A DNA stretch of 64,000 nucleotides, taken from positions 18,378-82,377 of the forward strand of contig JAWPGT010000092.1 in the NCBI GenBank assembly GCA_034638255.1, given 5' to 3'. Positions 51,021 to 63,507 of the stretch are shown piece after piece. Source of the DNA: Coprinus comatus. Lineage: Eukaryota > Basidiomycota > Agaricomycetes > Agaricales > Agaricaceae. How positions within the stretch are numbered: position 1 is the stretch's first letter; every line of letters begins with the position of its first letter. Both the position numbers and the translations under genes were made by a program. The notes below the pieces were generated by a model, which saw nothing but the letters and a program-made list of their open reading frames with translations, made no database searches and was not told the DNA's origin.

Positions 51021-51029
51021 GTTATATAG
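51021..51029 (-). promoter_or_regulatory. TATA-like box of lipase B
   Basis: The minus strand reads CTATATAAC here, about 100 nt upstream of the lipase B ATG (50924). Confidence 0.4.
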
Positions 51030-51552
51030 ATTTACAGTCCAACTTCTTTTATCCACGTTCATGAAAACATATCGCTACAATCAAACAATATCAAATTACC
51101 CTATGGTATGTTGAATAGCGAAGAACCCGAAAACCGTTGACCGAGTCTTCTATAATCATAGATAGTATGGTAGGTGTAATTTGACTTCAATTTGGAATTT
51201 GTACCATATGTAAGTACTGTCAAGAGCCATATGTCTCTTACCAACGTGATCATCGAATACTATGCAAATTTGCGTCAACTTTTGATGAAAGTGTACCTTT
51301 TCCCAAAAGAACACTTGTGCAGATCATGAAATGACATCATGGTTGTATTTATAATAACATAATTATATCAACTACTATTGGATATTGGATGTAATAAGAA
51401 GGTAGATCCGTTCTCTGCAATTATTCGCAACCATATGAACCGCATGCTTCAATATGGCTACAAGCGTGATCTCCTCGCTTCTTCTCGAAAAACGTTCCTC
51501 GATATTACTTATAAATCATCCGAATGTTAATTGTTATCTGGGTATTGGTATC

Positions 51553-52170
51553 GGATAAACTTATTTGGAAGCCCCCGGAAACCCGGAAACCCTGGAAACC
51601 AGTGGAAACCCCAAAGTGGTTTCCAAATAACCTGATGGTCTTTAGCAAATATGCCGTTAATCGATGATGGATGATGAGGGTGACGGCCTGCTCCGGAGAG
51701 GTGTTCTGGTGATACGAGCAGTGTACAGGCGCACCCAGTTCCTAATAATCACATTTCCTTCCAAGAGTTAATACATTGAGTGCGTAGTTAAGGTGTTGGA
51801 ACCTGGAAGGTTGGCGTGTCGTTGTGGTAGTCTGAGAGTGTAAGTCGATGCATATCTTGAAATTGATTACCATCAATCGATCAATTTATCTATTAACAGC
51901 TTCAGCTTCGAACTACAAAGGAATAAATATATTTACTAACTAGAGTCTAGAGTGATCATATTGTATGTCTGTGTCAGAGAAGAGTGAGGACGTACACATG
52001 AGATGTGGAGTTGTTGTGGTAGTCTGAGAGTGTAATGTGTCTCTTGAACTCAGTTCTGATCTGTGCTGGTGATCAATCAATCACACATCTACGGTGATGG
52101 GGCTGGAGTGGTCATCATTTTTCGCCGATGAATTCATGGGGTTTCCGGGGGTTTCCAAATAAGTTTATCC
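51553..52170. mobile_element. 618-bp MITE with 32-bp TIRs and 9-bp target duplication
   Basis: The left end begins GGATAAACTTATTTGGAA followed by g then CCCCCGGAAACCC. The right end is its inverse with a single mismatch (A for G). ATTGGTATC occurs immediately outside on both sides (51544-51552 and 52171-52179), a perfect 9-bp target duplication, as made by Mutator-like transposases. No ORF inside, so it is non-autonomous. Just inside the left end GGAAACC is repeated several times. A 23-nt word (GTTGTGGTAGTCTGAGAGTG and flanks) occurs twice inside, near 51824 and 52013. Confidence 0.88.
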
Positions 52171-52784
52171 ATTGGTATCAATGACAACTGGCTAGCGAAT
52201 TATAATCGATGAACAATGGAGCCAACAACCGACCTCCATGTGCTTCAACTTCCAATAGGATAGATAAAGACAAACAGCACCCAGTAGCACAATGCATCAT
52301 GAGGAGAAACGCATTATCTATTCCATCCTCAGACCTTAAGGATGTCTCCAAATTGGCGGCATAAAGAACTAGTTTTCGCGGATGATTCTGTTAAAATCAA
52401 GGTGCGTGCGATTTATTCAAGCTTTCACTGGTTCGCGCACTTTTCATTTTGTCCAGGACCTTCATTTGTATATTCACAATCACGGGTTAGCTTCTGAAAG
52501 AGACAGTACTCACTTACGGTATCCTTGACATACGTTAAGTGTCAAGTTACGTTGTTCCAATGGTAACAAGATTGCCAAGTTGGACTGTCATGACTTCATT
52601 TGATAATAGAAATAAAATTATATACTGGTAAGACACAATCATACATCACTAAATCTGTATTCGTTGATGAACACGTAGACAATTACGAGTTTGTTCAATA
52701 TTTAACGTTCAATAGTTGATGTTCGCAGGGTATCAGGTTGGAACGGTTAGTGGTGTTAGATAGTTATGGAGGCGGTGAGTCAAG

Positions 52785-55007
52785 TTAAGACCTCTTGTAT
52801 GGCTCGCAGACGTTTGCATTATTGAATTTAGACGGGTCTTTCGTAAGGTATCCGCGTCTAACACCTTCGGTATATGACCTGAGGTAATATAAGTGCCAGT
52901 TTTGGCAACATAATGTCATAAGCGAGGGGCATACCACTGTCGTGCAGTCTCGATTGATCTCCGGGACGTTTCAATTTTCAAATTCCAGAACTAAAGGAAC
53001 ACGCATGGTGAATATTATAGGGGTTTCTGATCCAAATTACAACTCACCATCCAGCCTGCATCCCTACCATAAGCGTGTTTCTGCGCATCAGCCCACTTCA
53101 TCAAAAATTCGTCGGACGCCGAAAACTGGGTAGCGAGACTCCATTCTAGATAATCGTCAGCAGCGCTTTCATTAGGTTAACACAGTAACTAACCTCCAAA
53201 GAAAAGCGGACTATTGCCAAGCGCTGCATCCCTTTCAATGCGATCGAGGTCTAGGACATTTCAATTAGTAATGCATCAGCTAAGGTAATTAAGATACCCA
53301 CTGCAAACATGAGTTAAATATGCTTCTTCGTTGGGATCAGCGACTCCCTAAATTGAAATTAATCCAAATCAGATTTATGTTGTTTTTTGCTCACACCGAA
53401 GCTAAACAGAATATTAACGCTATTAGAGTTGACGGCAACAAATGATATGAACATACGAATAGTATAGATGATTGTCATAGATTTGTGGACCGATAGCTGC
53501 ATCCGCAGGATTGGGAGGATTGTTGAATTGCCAATTAATGTCCTGTTGGCTAGAGTATCGGGTTAGTATACCATATAAGCGTATTTTAAGAATACGCACG
53601 CCGTTATGAGAGGTTCATTTCCGGATTTCCCAACAGAGGATTGGAGTACTTCATCAAGGCCAAGTTTCATTGCAATCTTTGTAATAATTGGGATAGCATC
53701 AACCAATGCCGATGCCACCTCCTTAGAAAAAATCTTTCGTGAAGAGGTGTTGCTGAATGCGACGGTGATGTTGCCTCCCCTATGCCAACTTTCAATAGAA
53801 CTATCATATCCGGGTACGCGGATACCAAGAGAGAGTTCAACAGCACGGATAACTTGGACAAATTGTTTCTGGACTAGTGTCAAGTCAATATTCATTTCGT
53901 TTATATTGGGGTGAATGAGCATACAGTCTCCGTATCCTGGTGTGAGGTCAGCATTCATGATTGGTTCGTTTATTGCTTCAATGGATGTTACAGCTCCGAA
54001 TGCAGGGTCCGTATGAGAAAGGGTCGTCATTACAGCTGTCCAGACCAAAGCACGGTGGTAGTTATGAGGTGTCTAGATGAAAGAGATTTAATAGGAAATC
54101 CTATGGTGCATGACGGGAACACCCACGTAGAACTGAACATCGCTGGTACATCTAAGATAACCAATGAGATGACTTCTTGGGACACGGACAAGTAGTGACC
54201 TACCTTCCTGCAAACATCTGGTTGGGTGTGGAAACACCAGGCAAAGCGTGATGATCGAGGACGACTGTAATACCAGCATTCTTGAGCTGTCGAAGACCGC
54301 GACGCTATAATCATGTTATTGGCAGGTATTCAGGGGACGGTCATTGTTTCAGTTACCAGTTGCTCCAAACCTCCACGAGGATAAAATTCGCTGGAACGGT
54401 CGACCAGGTCTTCAACGATCCAGTAACCGAGCTTGATATATCGTGATAAATTCCCAGCGAAATCACGCTGGATTTGATGTTACCTACAGGAATTCTAACA
54501 GTATTGATGCCCAACTCGACAAGCTCATCGACGTCTTTTTGATTGAACCATGTGTTCCTAATAGCTTATGTGAGATATCGAAAAGAATAAACTAAAATCA
54601 ATAATACACACCAATGTTCACTGAGTATTTCATCAACAGTATCTGGGTATGCTTGCGCAAACGCACTAGCGAGAGGTATGAGTATAAATGTGAATGGGAG
54701 GGTAAAAGGAACTCACAACTCTGATGCAATACACTTGGAACAATCGCTACAAGTCTCTCCACCCATTTTAACCCATTCTATGCGATGATGAGCGCATATA
54801 TTCACTTGATGCTGGACGACAAACCTTCGGGTAACATCCACGGTTCAATCAGAAGCCTAAAACGCGTTAAGTGAAGACCAAGACATGTAAGGAATTGTCA
54901 TACCATGAGCCCAAATTGACGCCGTAGATCTTTGGTGGAAACGCTGCTCGGACAGTAGAAATGAGAGTAGCAAATGCTGACAATAAGAATAAGAGAGTGG
55001 ACGGCAT
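52785..55007 (-). CDS. GH5 exo-beta-1,3-glucanase, secreted, 464 aa
   Basis: Seventeen exons (minus): 55007-54904, 54856-54825, 54777-54717, 54665-54612, 54557-54488, 54431-54357, 54304-54204, 54151-54127, 54072-53925, 53873-53600, 53549-53457, 53401-53395 (7 nt), 53347-53302, 53250-53194, 53145-53048, 52990-52935, 52878-52785; 1395 nt in frame. A signal peptide (LLFLLSAFATLISTVRA) is followed by YGVNLGSWLLIEPWMLPE. NTVRIPLGYW, DHHALPG and INEP give the acid/base Glu near residue 210; FGEWSLAT gives the nucleophile Glu near 383. The end is ARQWSYTEGVRRGYLTKDPS. The family removes glucose from beta-1,3-glucan ends in wall remodelling or feeding. The donor at 54487 (GTAGGT) was chosen over GTAACA because only it keeps the frame. 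Confidence 0.93.
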
Positions 55008-56267
55008 TGCAAGTCAAGTTGCTTGCGAATGAGCCAGAGAGTTTTTAAAAGAATGGTAGAGTGATGGGAGAAACCTAAAGAAAGACAAGAGCGACGATTA
55101 GACGCCTCGAAAAAACAACTTTTCCAAGACACAACAGCATGATTTCACTAGTCACATTGACCTAAACCCTAATGGGTCGACCCTTCCGAACTTCTGTGCC
55201 ATGTTGAAAGAATATAAGAGAGTGCTCAGCAGACTCCCTGAACAATGCTTTTGCGGTTGGGCACACGTCGACGGAACCGCACCAGCGGCCACATGATAAT
55301 AGCTGCACATTGGTTGCACTTTTTTCTTTGCGCGACGGTACCAGCCGCCATTCCCATCGGTCTGTCTGGTTAATCCTATGAATATGTTGTGCGCTGATAC
55401 GGGACATTTAATGACCCTGACCTAATGAAAAATTGGGATATCATTTTGTCACTATCACACTGAACAAGCTAGCCGATATCTGCTGAGTGTATAAGCGTCA
55501 GAGATGAAGGTTCTTGCACCAATTTATGGTAAATAAGACACCTGAACGGCATATACTTACACAGTATGAGAAATGCTACACTTCGAATCAACATTCGAAT
55601 CACATTCAACGTAATATTCAACCTTGGATGTGCATATTAAGTGCAGCTGGCACTGGCAGGGATCCCACGAGAGCGAGCGTTGATGCCACCAATGACAGCG
55701 ATCATCTCATATGGGGGAATTCTGCTGCTAGAAGAGCTTGGTTTGGGAGTTTGTGGTTAGCCGACAAAGTTTAATCATTCAATGTGGCATGCTTCCGGTG
55801 TTTGCGCGCGTTTAAGAGCATCCAGCAATTCGGCAGTATAGAGAGTCGTATGGTTGTTGTACTCGAGTCCCTCCGTGTCGACTCTCTTGGCCTATTGCGG
55901 CACCGTGGGAGAAGATGGGGTGCCGGGCCGTAATCAGGATGTATAATTAGATTTAGTGTGTGAAGAACACGTCATTTACTCTCTCTACTCACCTATGGCA
56001 GACTCTCAGCTAGGTAGATCAATCAATGATCAGTCAATGTCATTATACAACTGGGTTGCGACAATTTATTATGTGTCTACAATGAAACTCGAGTCGTATC
56101 CAAGGCCACAGGCTGCCTTATAGTACATCACCATTTCAGCAAAATGATCTCTCAGACAAGCTCTTGATTCCACCACCTTTCTTTTCTTTTCTTAGGCTCA
56201 TCGTTGGTTTCTTTATTTCTGAGGCGGCGCGCTCGCGAGATTTTTGATATTTCTCGCTATTCCATTC
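55008..56267. other. Divergent intergenic region, glucanase and lipase C
   Basis: About 1.26 kb between opposite start codons. A CT-rich stretch just before lipase C (56165-56215) is a plausible fungal core-promoter pyrimidine tract. No gene seen. Confidence 0.5.
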
Positions 56268-57673
56268 ATGGCTAATCTACTCTTTAAATCAACTACTTTC
56301 CTTCTCTTCGGAGCGAGTCTGGTCCTCGCTGCTCCACTTTCTTTAATTCCGAGACAAAATTTCTCCGCACTAGGTGCCGACCAAATTAGTAGCTTCAGAC
56401 CATTTACGTTTTATGCGAGCGCGGCATATTGTCCATCTTCTCAAACCAAGAACTGGTCGTGTGGAGGTACGTAACTTAAAGCTATTTGTCGTATTTCCAT
56501 TAACAGTTGTGCTTTCCCCCTTCTATCAGCAAATTGTGACGCGAATCCCAATTTCCAGCCCATTGCATCAGGAGGAGACGGCGCTGATGTACAATTCTGG
56601 TATGTTGGTTTTGACCCAGATCTTAGCGTAAGGATTCATCCTCCTAACTTGACACAATAACTGACACTATTCAATACAGACACTTATTGTCGCTCATCAA
56701 GGCACAGACCCGTCCAAAATGTTAGTACGAACACAAAGGACCTGTGGTAATCCACAATGTGAAGGGCTTAACTAAACCTCGCCTTTAGCCAATCCCTCTT
56801 GACCGACGCAGATTTCTTCTTGGACAATCTTGATCCTATTTTATTCCCTGGCATCTCAGATGACATTGAAGTCCACAATGGTTTCGCAGAGGCTCATGCT
56901 GAGTAAGTATTCTCAACTTGAGAAATCAGACAAAATCCTAAATGAATGAATCCAGAACTGCCGAAGACGTTCTCGCTGCTGTCAAACAAGGAATGCAAGT
57001 GCACAATACCAACAAGGTCACTGTAGTCGGTCATTCTTTGGGTGAGTGAACCTCCATGATCTCTTGACCTTATAGTTTTGGAGTAAACTTCCTTTCTTCT
57101 TAGGTGCCGCTATAAGTGTTTTGGATGCAGTTTCCCTTCCCATGCGAATTCCTGGCCTTGACTTGAACTTCATTGGATACGGCATGCCTCGCGTACGTCT
57201 ACACAAACACGCGGCTTTTCTTTTGTACCAATGCCTAGCACTAACATTAAATCTTAGGTGGGAAACCAAGAATTTGCTGATTTTGTTGACCAAAACCTCG
57301 ATATTCAACGCATCACCAACCAGTACGATATTCCCTTACCTACCTACCGTGATGTTATACTAAAGTATTAAATATTAAAGGAAAGACCCCGTACCTATCC
57401 TTCCTGGTAGATTCCTTGGATTCCATCACCCCGGAGGTGAAATCCACATCAACAAGGGTGGTCAGTTCATTCAGTGTCCAGGCTCTGATAATACAGATAA
57501 ACGCTGTTCTACTGGTGATGTAAGGAATATTCTTCTTAGTGACGTTGGTGATCATGGTGGTAAGTGCAGTATTTCGAATTTTCGAATTCGTCACATCGTT
57601 GTATATACTGATTCGTGATGAATGTCTTTTTTTTTAAGGACCTTATGGTGATGTTCAGATTGGTTGTGATTAA
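56268..57673 (+). CDS. Secreted class-3 lipase C, 301 aa
   Basis: Exons 56268-56466, 56530-56627, 56680-56720, 56789-56902, 56956-57041, 57104-57192, 57258-57322, 57381-57559, 57639-57673; 906 nt in frame. A signal peptide (FLLFGASLVLAAP) is followed by the mature start RQNFSALGADQISSFRPF. VVGHSLG gives the nucleophile Ser near residue 178, then GYGMPRVGNQEFADFV, PILPGRFLGFHHPGGE and SDVGDHGGPYGD with the probable catalytic His. Compared with lipases A and B the exons of 114, 86 and 179 nt are conserved, while exons 2 and 5 are each split by an additional intron (98+41=139; 89+65=154). It is a more distant paralogue on the other strand. The ATG at 56268 gives the better signal peptide than upstream codons. 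Confidence 0.92.
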
Positions 57674-58982
57674 ATATTTATTATCTAACAATGGTCCTTC
57701 TTCAACCTCTTTCTATGATTCGGAAGTAATGGCAATCTTATAATGAATTTGAAAGGAATTAATGGTGTTGTATTTCTTTAACTTGTTCGCTTGTTCTATT
57801 TTGTTTCTTGAAATATAACAGCTCTTCCACACCCGAACACATATGTACATTGAACTTGCATCGAACACTAAATAAATGTGAGCCAATAAGAATAGAACAC
57901 AACAGCACCAAAGGTCAATTCCAAGTTTGACAAAGGGTACCCATTCATTATATATACATATAATGAAGATCTAATACTAGTTCAATAGGGTTCAATGCTC
58001 CCCAAGAACACATCACTTTTACATCGATCCCGCTTCTTATTCACCCTGTCACCTCGCTTATACCAACCGTTAACTTTTGACAGAATGGATTAAGGTTCAA
58101 AACTTGATTTTTTGTTTTTTTGGCTCAGGTACGAAAATGTTTCAAATACCCCAACATATGTGTAGATACAGACGCCACGGATCATTAATCATTGTTACGA
58201 CTCGGATATTGATGTGAACATCGCAACAATATCGGAAATATGATATATGTACATATACACATAGAAACCGTCGATAAGAAAAAATGAGTAATGGTTAACG
58301 GAACACTTAAAGGTCACATTGAAACATGAACAAAACATAATATTCAGCCATTCTCACTAAGTTTCAAGCTCCCTGATACAATATATGTATGTCAATCCTT
58401 CAAAAAAAAATTCCAAGAGAAATATATTATCTATGAAATGACGAGAAAATAGGAGCTTGAAAGTCACCGACCACAAATAACATCATAATTTTATACATAG
58501 TATACAGCGGTATGTCTGTCCCTCGAAATCAAGAGTAAATCTCACAGGGTGTCTAATACCATGTCAACTCTTGAATACTTCCATTCCATTTCTTTGGGTA
58601 CCCCCATCTAAATCGTTGTGAAACATATCATTTATTACTTATAGCCGAAGTTCACCGTTTTCTCGGACAGCATAAAATTATTATGTACCTGGGCCTGAAC
58701 CTCAAATTACAGATTAAAGATCACAATAACTTTTATGGAATTATGGCCATTTGATATAGAGTAGAGAAGTATACGGGTGGTGGTGGTGGTGGTGGTGTGA
58801 GGGATACAACAATATCGATAAAGATGATTTAGGGAGAGAATTTGCAGTGGAAAATAGGACAAAAAACGCCACCACAACTTAAAAACGTGCGTCGTTTTTT
58901 TTTGTATGTCGGTTCTCTTGAGTTAAGTAACAACGCCAACGGATTTTACGATCGCGGATTACCGAAAACTTGTAAGCACCCT
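57674..58982. other. Convergent intergenic region, 1.3 kb
   Basis: Between the 3' ends of lipase C (+) and the kinase gene (-). Contains a (GGT)n run of about 20 nt near 58777-58796. No gene seen. Confidence 0.5.
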
Positions 58983-61430
58983 TTAAAGTGTTTTATCACG
59001 TTGATCTGCGATATGTTCCATATTAGGCCTTGGATAATCCGGTGGCGTTACTTGTTTCTTCGCCAACACATTCCAGTCCCTAAACCAAAAACAAAAAGGG
59101 TAATGTTTAACACAAACAGGAAACCATAACTTGGCAAAAATAGAGAGATATAGAAATAAACAGATAACTCACATTCCAGCAAACATTCCATGCAACTTCA
59201 TTCTTCTTACGTTAGGCCTATTAATAGGTCTCAACGACAAAACCTTACTCAAAAAGTCAAACGCTTCAAAAGGCATATTTTGATCCACAACCACATCTTC
59301 GTAATTATAATCTTGCGTGATTTGGTCAAATCTGAATGGGGCCTACGAATAATAACGTAAATGCCAATCAAAAAGCGAGAGAGGGAGGGGAGAAGAAAAT
59401 AAATAAATAAAAAGAAAAACTCACGTTCCCAGTCAAAAGCATATGCAAAACACACCCCATAGCAAAATAATCAATCCCAAAGCTATGTAAAACACATTTC
59501 CAAACCTCAGGAGGAGCATACCCTTCCGTTCCATTAGCCAAATCCGTTTGATGTGGATTATGACTAGTAGCCCATAACAAAGGAAAAGCATCCCCTCCTA
59601 ATTGTTTCATTTGATGAAACAATGGATATTCTTCTATAGATACTGAATCGTGATCGAATACTTGAGCTAATCCGAAATCGACAAGTTTGAGGTTTAAGTG
59701 ATGATCTAACATCATGTTTTCGAGTTTGATATCCCGGTGTATTATACCTCTTGTATGGAGATCGTGAATTGCTAGGATCTGTTGTTGTATCTCAGCTTGT
59801 GAGAGAATCCAAAAAAAAAACGAGAGAAACGAACCAATTGAGCGGTATAAAATCTCGCAGTTTCATAACTCAACATAAACCCAGATTTCTCCCAATAAGT
59901 ATGCATATCACCTCCAGGAACATACGTCTAACACGTTCAAAATCAGCACCACTCAAAATCCAAACACCCCCCAAACAAATAGGTACGTACCAAAGCCAAC
60001 AAAGCCTGTTCCTCAACCGCCTGAAAATAAATCATATTCACAGCCCAGTCCGATCCTCTAGAAGCTTGTAACGCCGTAACCTCATTAACAATAGCAACTT
60101 CCTGAGTAACAACACCTCTCTGCATCAATTTAACAGCAAACTGTTTCCCCCCTTTTCCTGTAGCTCTAAAAACTTGACCAAATCCACCTTCACCTATAGG
60201 TATCATATCCATATTAAGTGAACGCATAAATGTGTCTTTACGATAGTATCTGTTGCCTTCTTTGCCCTTTGTTTGACACCTTTCATTTTCTTTGTCGTTG
60301 TCGTTTGCGTTTTCAGTTGCGGTTGAGGTTGTGATGGTTTTAGGAATGGCATCGAGCTTGAGGTTGGATTCGGAAGGTAAAACTTTGGGCTTAGGTTTGG
60401 TAGGAATAGAGATGTTATGAATGGTAGTAAGAGGTTGAGGACCAGTATGATTATTACTTTGAACACCTTTTCCTTTATTAACCTTCAAAGGAGAAACAGT
60501 TTGAGGAAGAGTTAGAAGAGGTGAAGTCGATGATGAAGAGATAGATGATCGTAAACCAGATCCAGACGCCGTCAAATAAGGAGAATCATTAACAAGAGTA
60601 ACTCCTTCCCCTAAAGGCGTAGAAGGCGTATGAGGAACAATAGGAGAAAGAAATGCTGTGACAGGTGTAAGTGGTGTTTTAGGAGTTTTGGCTGAGGTAA
60701 GGTATGAAGTAAATGAACTGCGATGAGAGGAAAGTTCATTAGGATCAGGTAATAAAATCGCTGGTGTGCCTGGTGGTGGAATTCGTGGAGAACTAGTAGA
60801 ATGAGAATGAGAATATTGATGGGAACTTGATGCTAAGGTTTCAGAATCGGAAGTGTCGTTACCATTCGTAGCGTCGGAGGTGTTGATGATAGATATTTGA
60901 AAGGACTGTCTGACGTCATCGGGGAGACTGTTGTGAAGTTCATGGAGCAGGCGAAGCAAGAGTCGGGTACGTAAGATAGAAAGGAATTCGGTTGATAATT
61001 GTAAGAATTCGTTGAAGTTGAATTCGAGGTGGTAATCAAGGATAGAGAAGGATAGAGTCGTTGAAATAATGCTGAGAATATGGTCCCATGCATCATCAAT
61101 GATATTCGCAACGAGTTTGGCGCAGGATGGGGACTTGGGTGTGTTCAAGAAAAGGAGGTCTCGAGCGACGGGGATCAATTCAGAAGGAGAGAGTATGATA
61201 TTTAAAAAGGACGTAATGATTGATAGACCAAATGACCAAGAGAAGAATGGTATATTTTTGGATGACTTTTCGGAGGTCATTTTTTTCAGGTATTGGAGAG
61301 ATGGGTATCGGAAGGGACAAAAGAGAGACAAAGCCTTGAGAGGCTGCAATTCGAGATGATAGAAGGGATGGAGAACGAAACTTGCGGACTGAGCATTAAA
61401 AACAAAGGGCATAGCGATCGAGACTGACAT
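58983..61430 (-). CDS. Serine/threonine protein kinase with long N-terminal region, probable frameshift
   Basis: Exons (minus): 61430-59991, 59928-59835, 59790-59425, 59342-59173, 59079-58983. The first 400 residues have a hydrophobic/helical N-terminal region and a Ser/Thr/Pro-rich linker. The catalytic domain then begins: Gly loop IGEGGFGQVFRA, AVKLM Lys, TYVPGGDMHTYWEKSG, IIHRDIKLEN, DFGLAQVF, GTEGYAPPEVW, DYFAMGCVLHMLLTGN and a C-lobe ending APFRFDQI...MDWNVLAKK. All catalytic residues are present. In exon 59928-59835 the run TCTGGGG has one G too many: upstream and downstream parts both match a kinase N-lobe but in different frames. Taking the acceptor CTGAG at 59791 restores the rest. 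The frame is open upstream of 61430 without an ATG, so an extra 5' exon is possible. The subfamily is not identified. Confidence 0.8.
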
Positions 61431-63507
61431 GTTCTCCTCACCGACACCGTCTTCATACAATGATTCAGTGTTAGGTGTTAGCCTCCCCGACTGAGACAAA
61501 ATATCATCATCATCTATTCCGCACCTAACCTTGGTGTGTTCCTAACCAACAGATTCAGACCGTCCGAGGGCCTTGATAGAGTGCCAGTCTTTAGAAAGCC
61601 ACATAGAGTTGTAAACCAGAAAACCTTTTGTTGAGCTAGTAGAATATAGGTCTTCGGGAATATATCTCGAGTGTTGTCGTTGACCACTCCATAGGGTTAG
61701 TCATAGGCTCCTATTAGATTTCTAGTAAACGAATAATGAAATTGAATACCTTGACAGAGTCCGATAATAACGCAGAAAAGGCATCCGTATCCATCATTCA
61801 AGGCTAATCACAATGTTCCGGAAGAGAGAAGCTCCGACCGACTCGCCGGAAATACTTCACCAGGAAGAAACCATAACGAATGCAGTTATAGTAAGTATAT
61901 CAAAGAGTCTAGCCCAGCTCCAGGTCTTGCGGCCACTTTACTATATCAGACTCGATGGCATTGAAACAAGAAACAAAACATCTGGTGTCAAACATAACGT
62001 TCTTTCGAAAGACTGAAAGTGCCACTAGAAACCAATATAAAAATCAACTGTGCAAGTCCAAGGCCAAGCCGATCACCATTCTTTTGTGGGCTGTGTGTGT
62101 GGGTAACTTGTGGAATGGGTAGGACCATGGTAGAAGTTGATTACTCCTGGATTTTCCCATATCGGGGATTGTTGTGTCTGTGTCGAGGGATTGAGGGGTA
62201 GAGGGTCGAGATGTTCGTTGCAAGGGGTCCGTAGAATAATTAAGTAGCACATATCTGGCACACATGCTGTTTCGTCGTTTACGTTTGGTGGGGAATAAAT
62301 TATGAGTATAATGTGATAGTGCACATAATAATGCATACGACACTTTTGAATGCCGGAGGCGTTTTGAGCCTGGCTGCATAATTAGTACGTGCCTCCACAA
62401 AAATATGATTTACTTACCGTCTTAGGTACTAGCTGGTATCGGTATTATATAGCTACATACATTTACGCAAAAGAAAACTGGCAAACATCCGTCAGACATT
62501 CAGGTTCAGCGGAGAGAGGTGGGCGCGGGAGTACTTTAAGTGCGAACTTGTCTCCACCGAGTCTAAAATCGATCTAAAACTGAATTTATATTAACACTTA
62601 CTATACTTGATGACATTTGTACGTTCTTTGAACAAAAGGTTGATACCCTTTTATGGAGCAACTTGTACTTGGGTGCGCAGATCACTAAATAAGGGGGGGG
62701 AAGGGATGGACACGGAGAAATGAAAATTTGAAAATTCAGGTTAACGGGTACGGGAAAAATCGACTTTATGGTCTGAGAAACTTATCTCGTCCGAATCTCG
62801 TCCGCAAGTAGGTGACTGAACATCCTAGAACCTGAAAACCTGACGTTTCATGATGCACTTCAAACGATTCCGAATTTTAGTAGATGTCTCATTTACCAGA
62901 GAAGATAATTCCACCCTTGTATATGTACAGGTTCATTGTTTTTTTTTTCGAAAGTCAAACTTCTCCCATCGTAAATCAGGCCTGGGGCCTAAATAAATGG
63001 AGTTCCCACTAAGATTCTCCGAACCAGATGGAACAAGGGACGTCATGATCTTGCACATGTTCATTTTTGTTGTGCAAAGTGGAAGAGTTCATAATCACGC
63101 TGAGTCATTGCAAGCTAGCGTCTAATTGGACAGCGATAAATTGAATTAAATGGAAGAACCCAGGAAAACGGCGAAATCCTTGAAGGGAAATCTTCAAGAT
63201 GATAACACCAGATAAAATGATGAAATGTCCCCCCAACGCATCAACAGCATACGGCGAACGGTAGCATATGATACGGGGAATTTTTGTTCAAGAGGCCGGC
63301 TAATAGGTATGTTTACGAATGTAGAGACGCTCAAGCCTCAAGGAGACCAGGTGACTGATTGATTTTATTTGCAAATGAATGTGACGCGACGCGACGCGCC
63401 AATTTAGCGTCTTACCACCACCAAGCGTACATTGTGTCGCGTCATTGTATAATTATGTCCGCCACTGCCGAACAGACCCAGGAGGAAAAGAAACCCTGGA
63501 ATTGTGC
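61431..63507. other. Intergenic 2.1 kb
   Basis: Between the kinase 5' side (-) and the RNase H2 subunit gene (+). A run of eight G lies near 62693-62700. No coding, RNA or repeat feature that I can support. Confidence 0.45.

Larger units (their letters stand above)
50925..52784. other. Intergenic 1.9 kb containing a MITE
   Basis: Promoter side of lipase B and 3' side of the glucanase gene; the centre is occupied by the MITE at 51553-52170. No gene otherwise. Confidence 0.55.
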
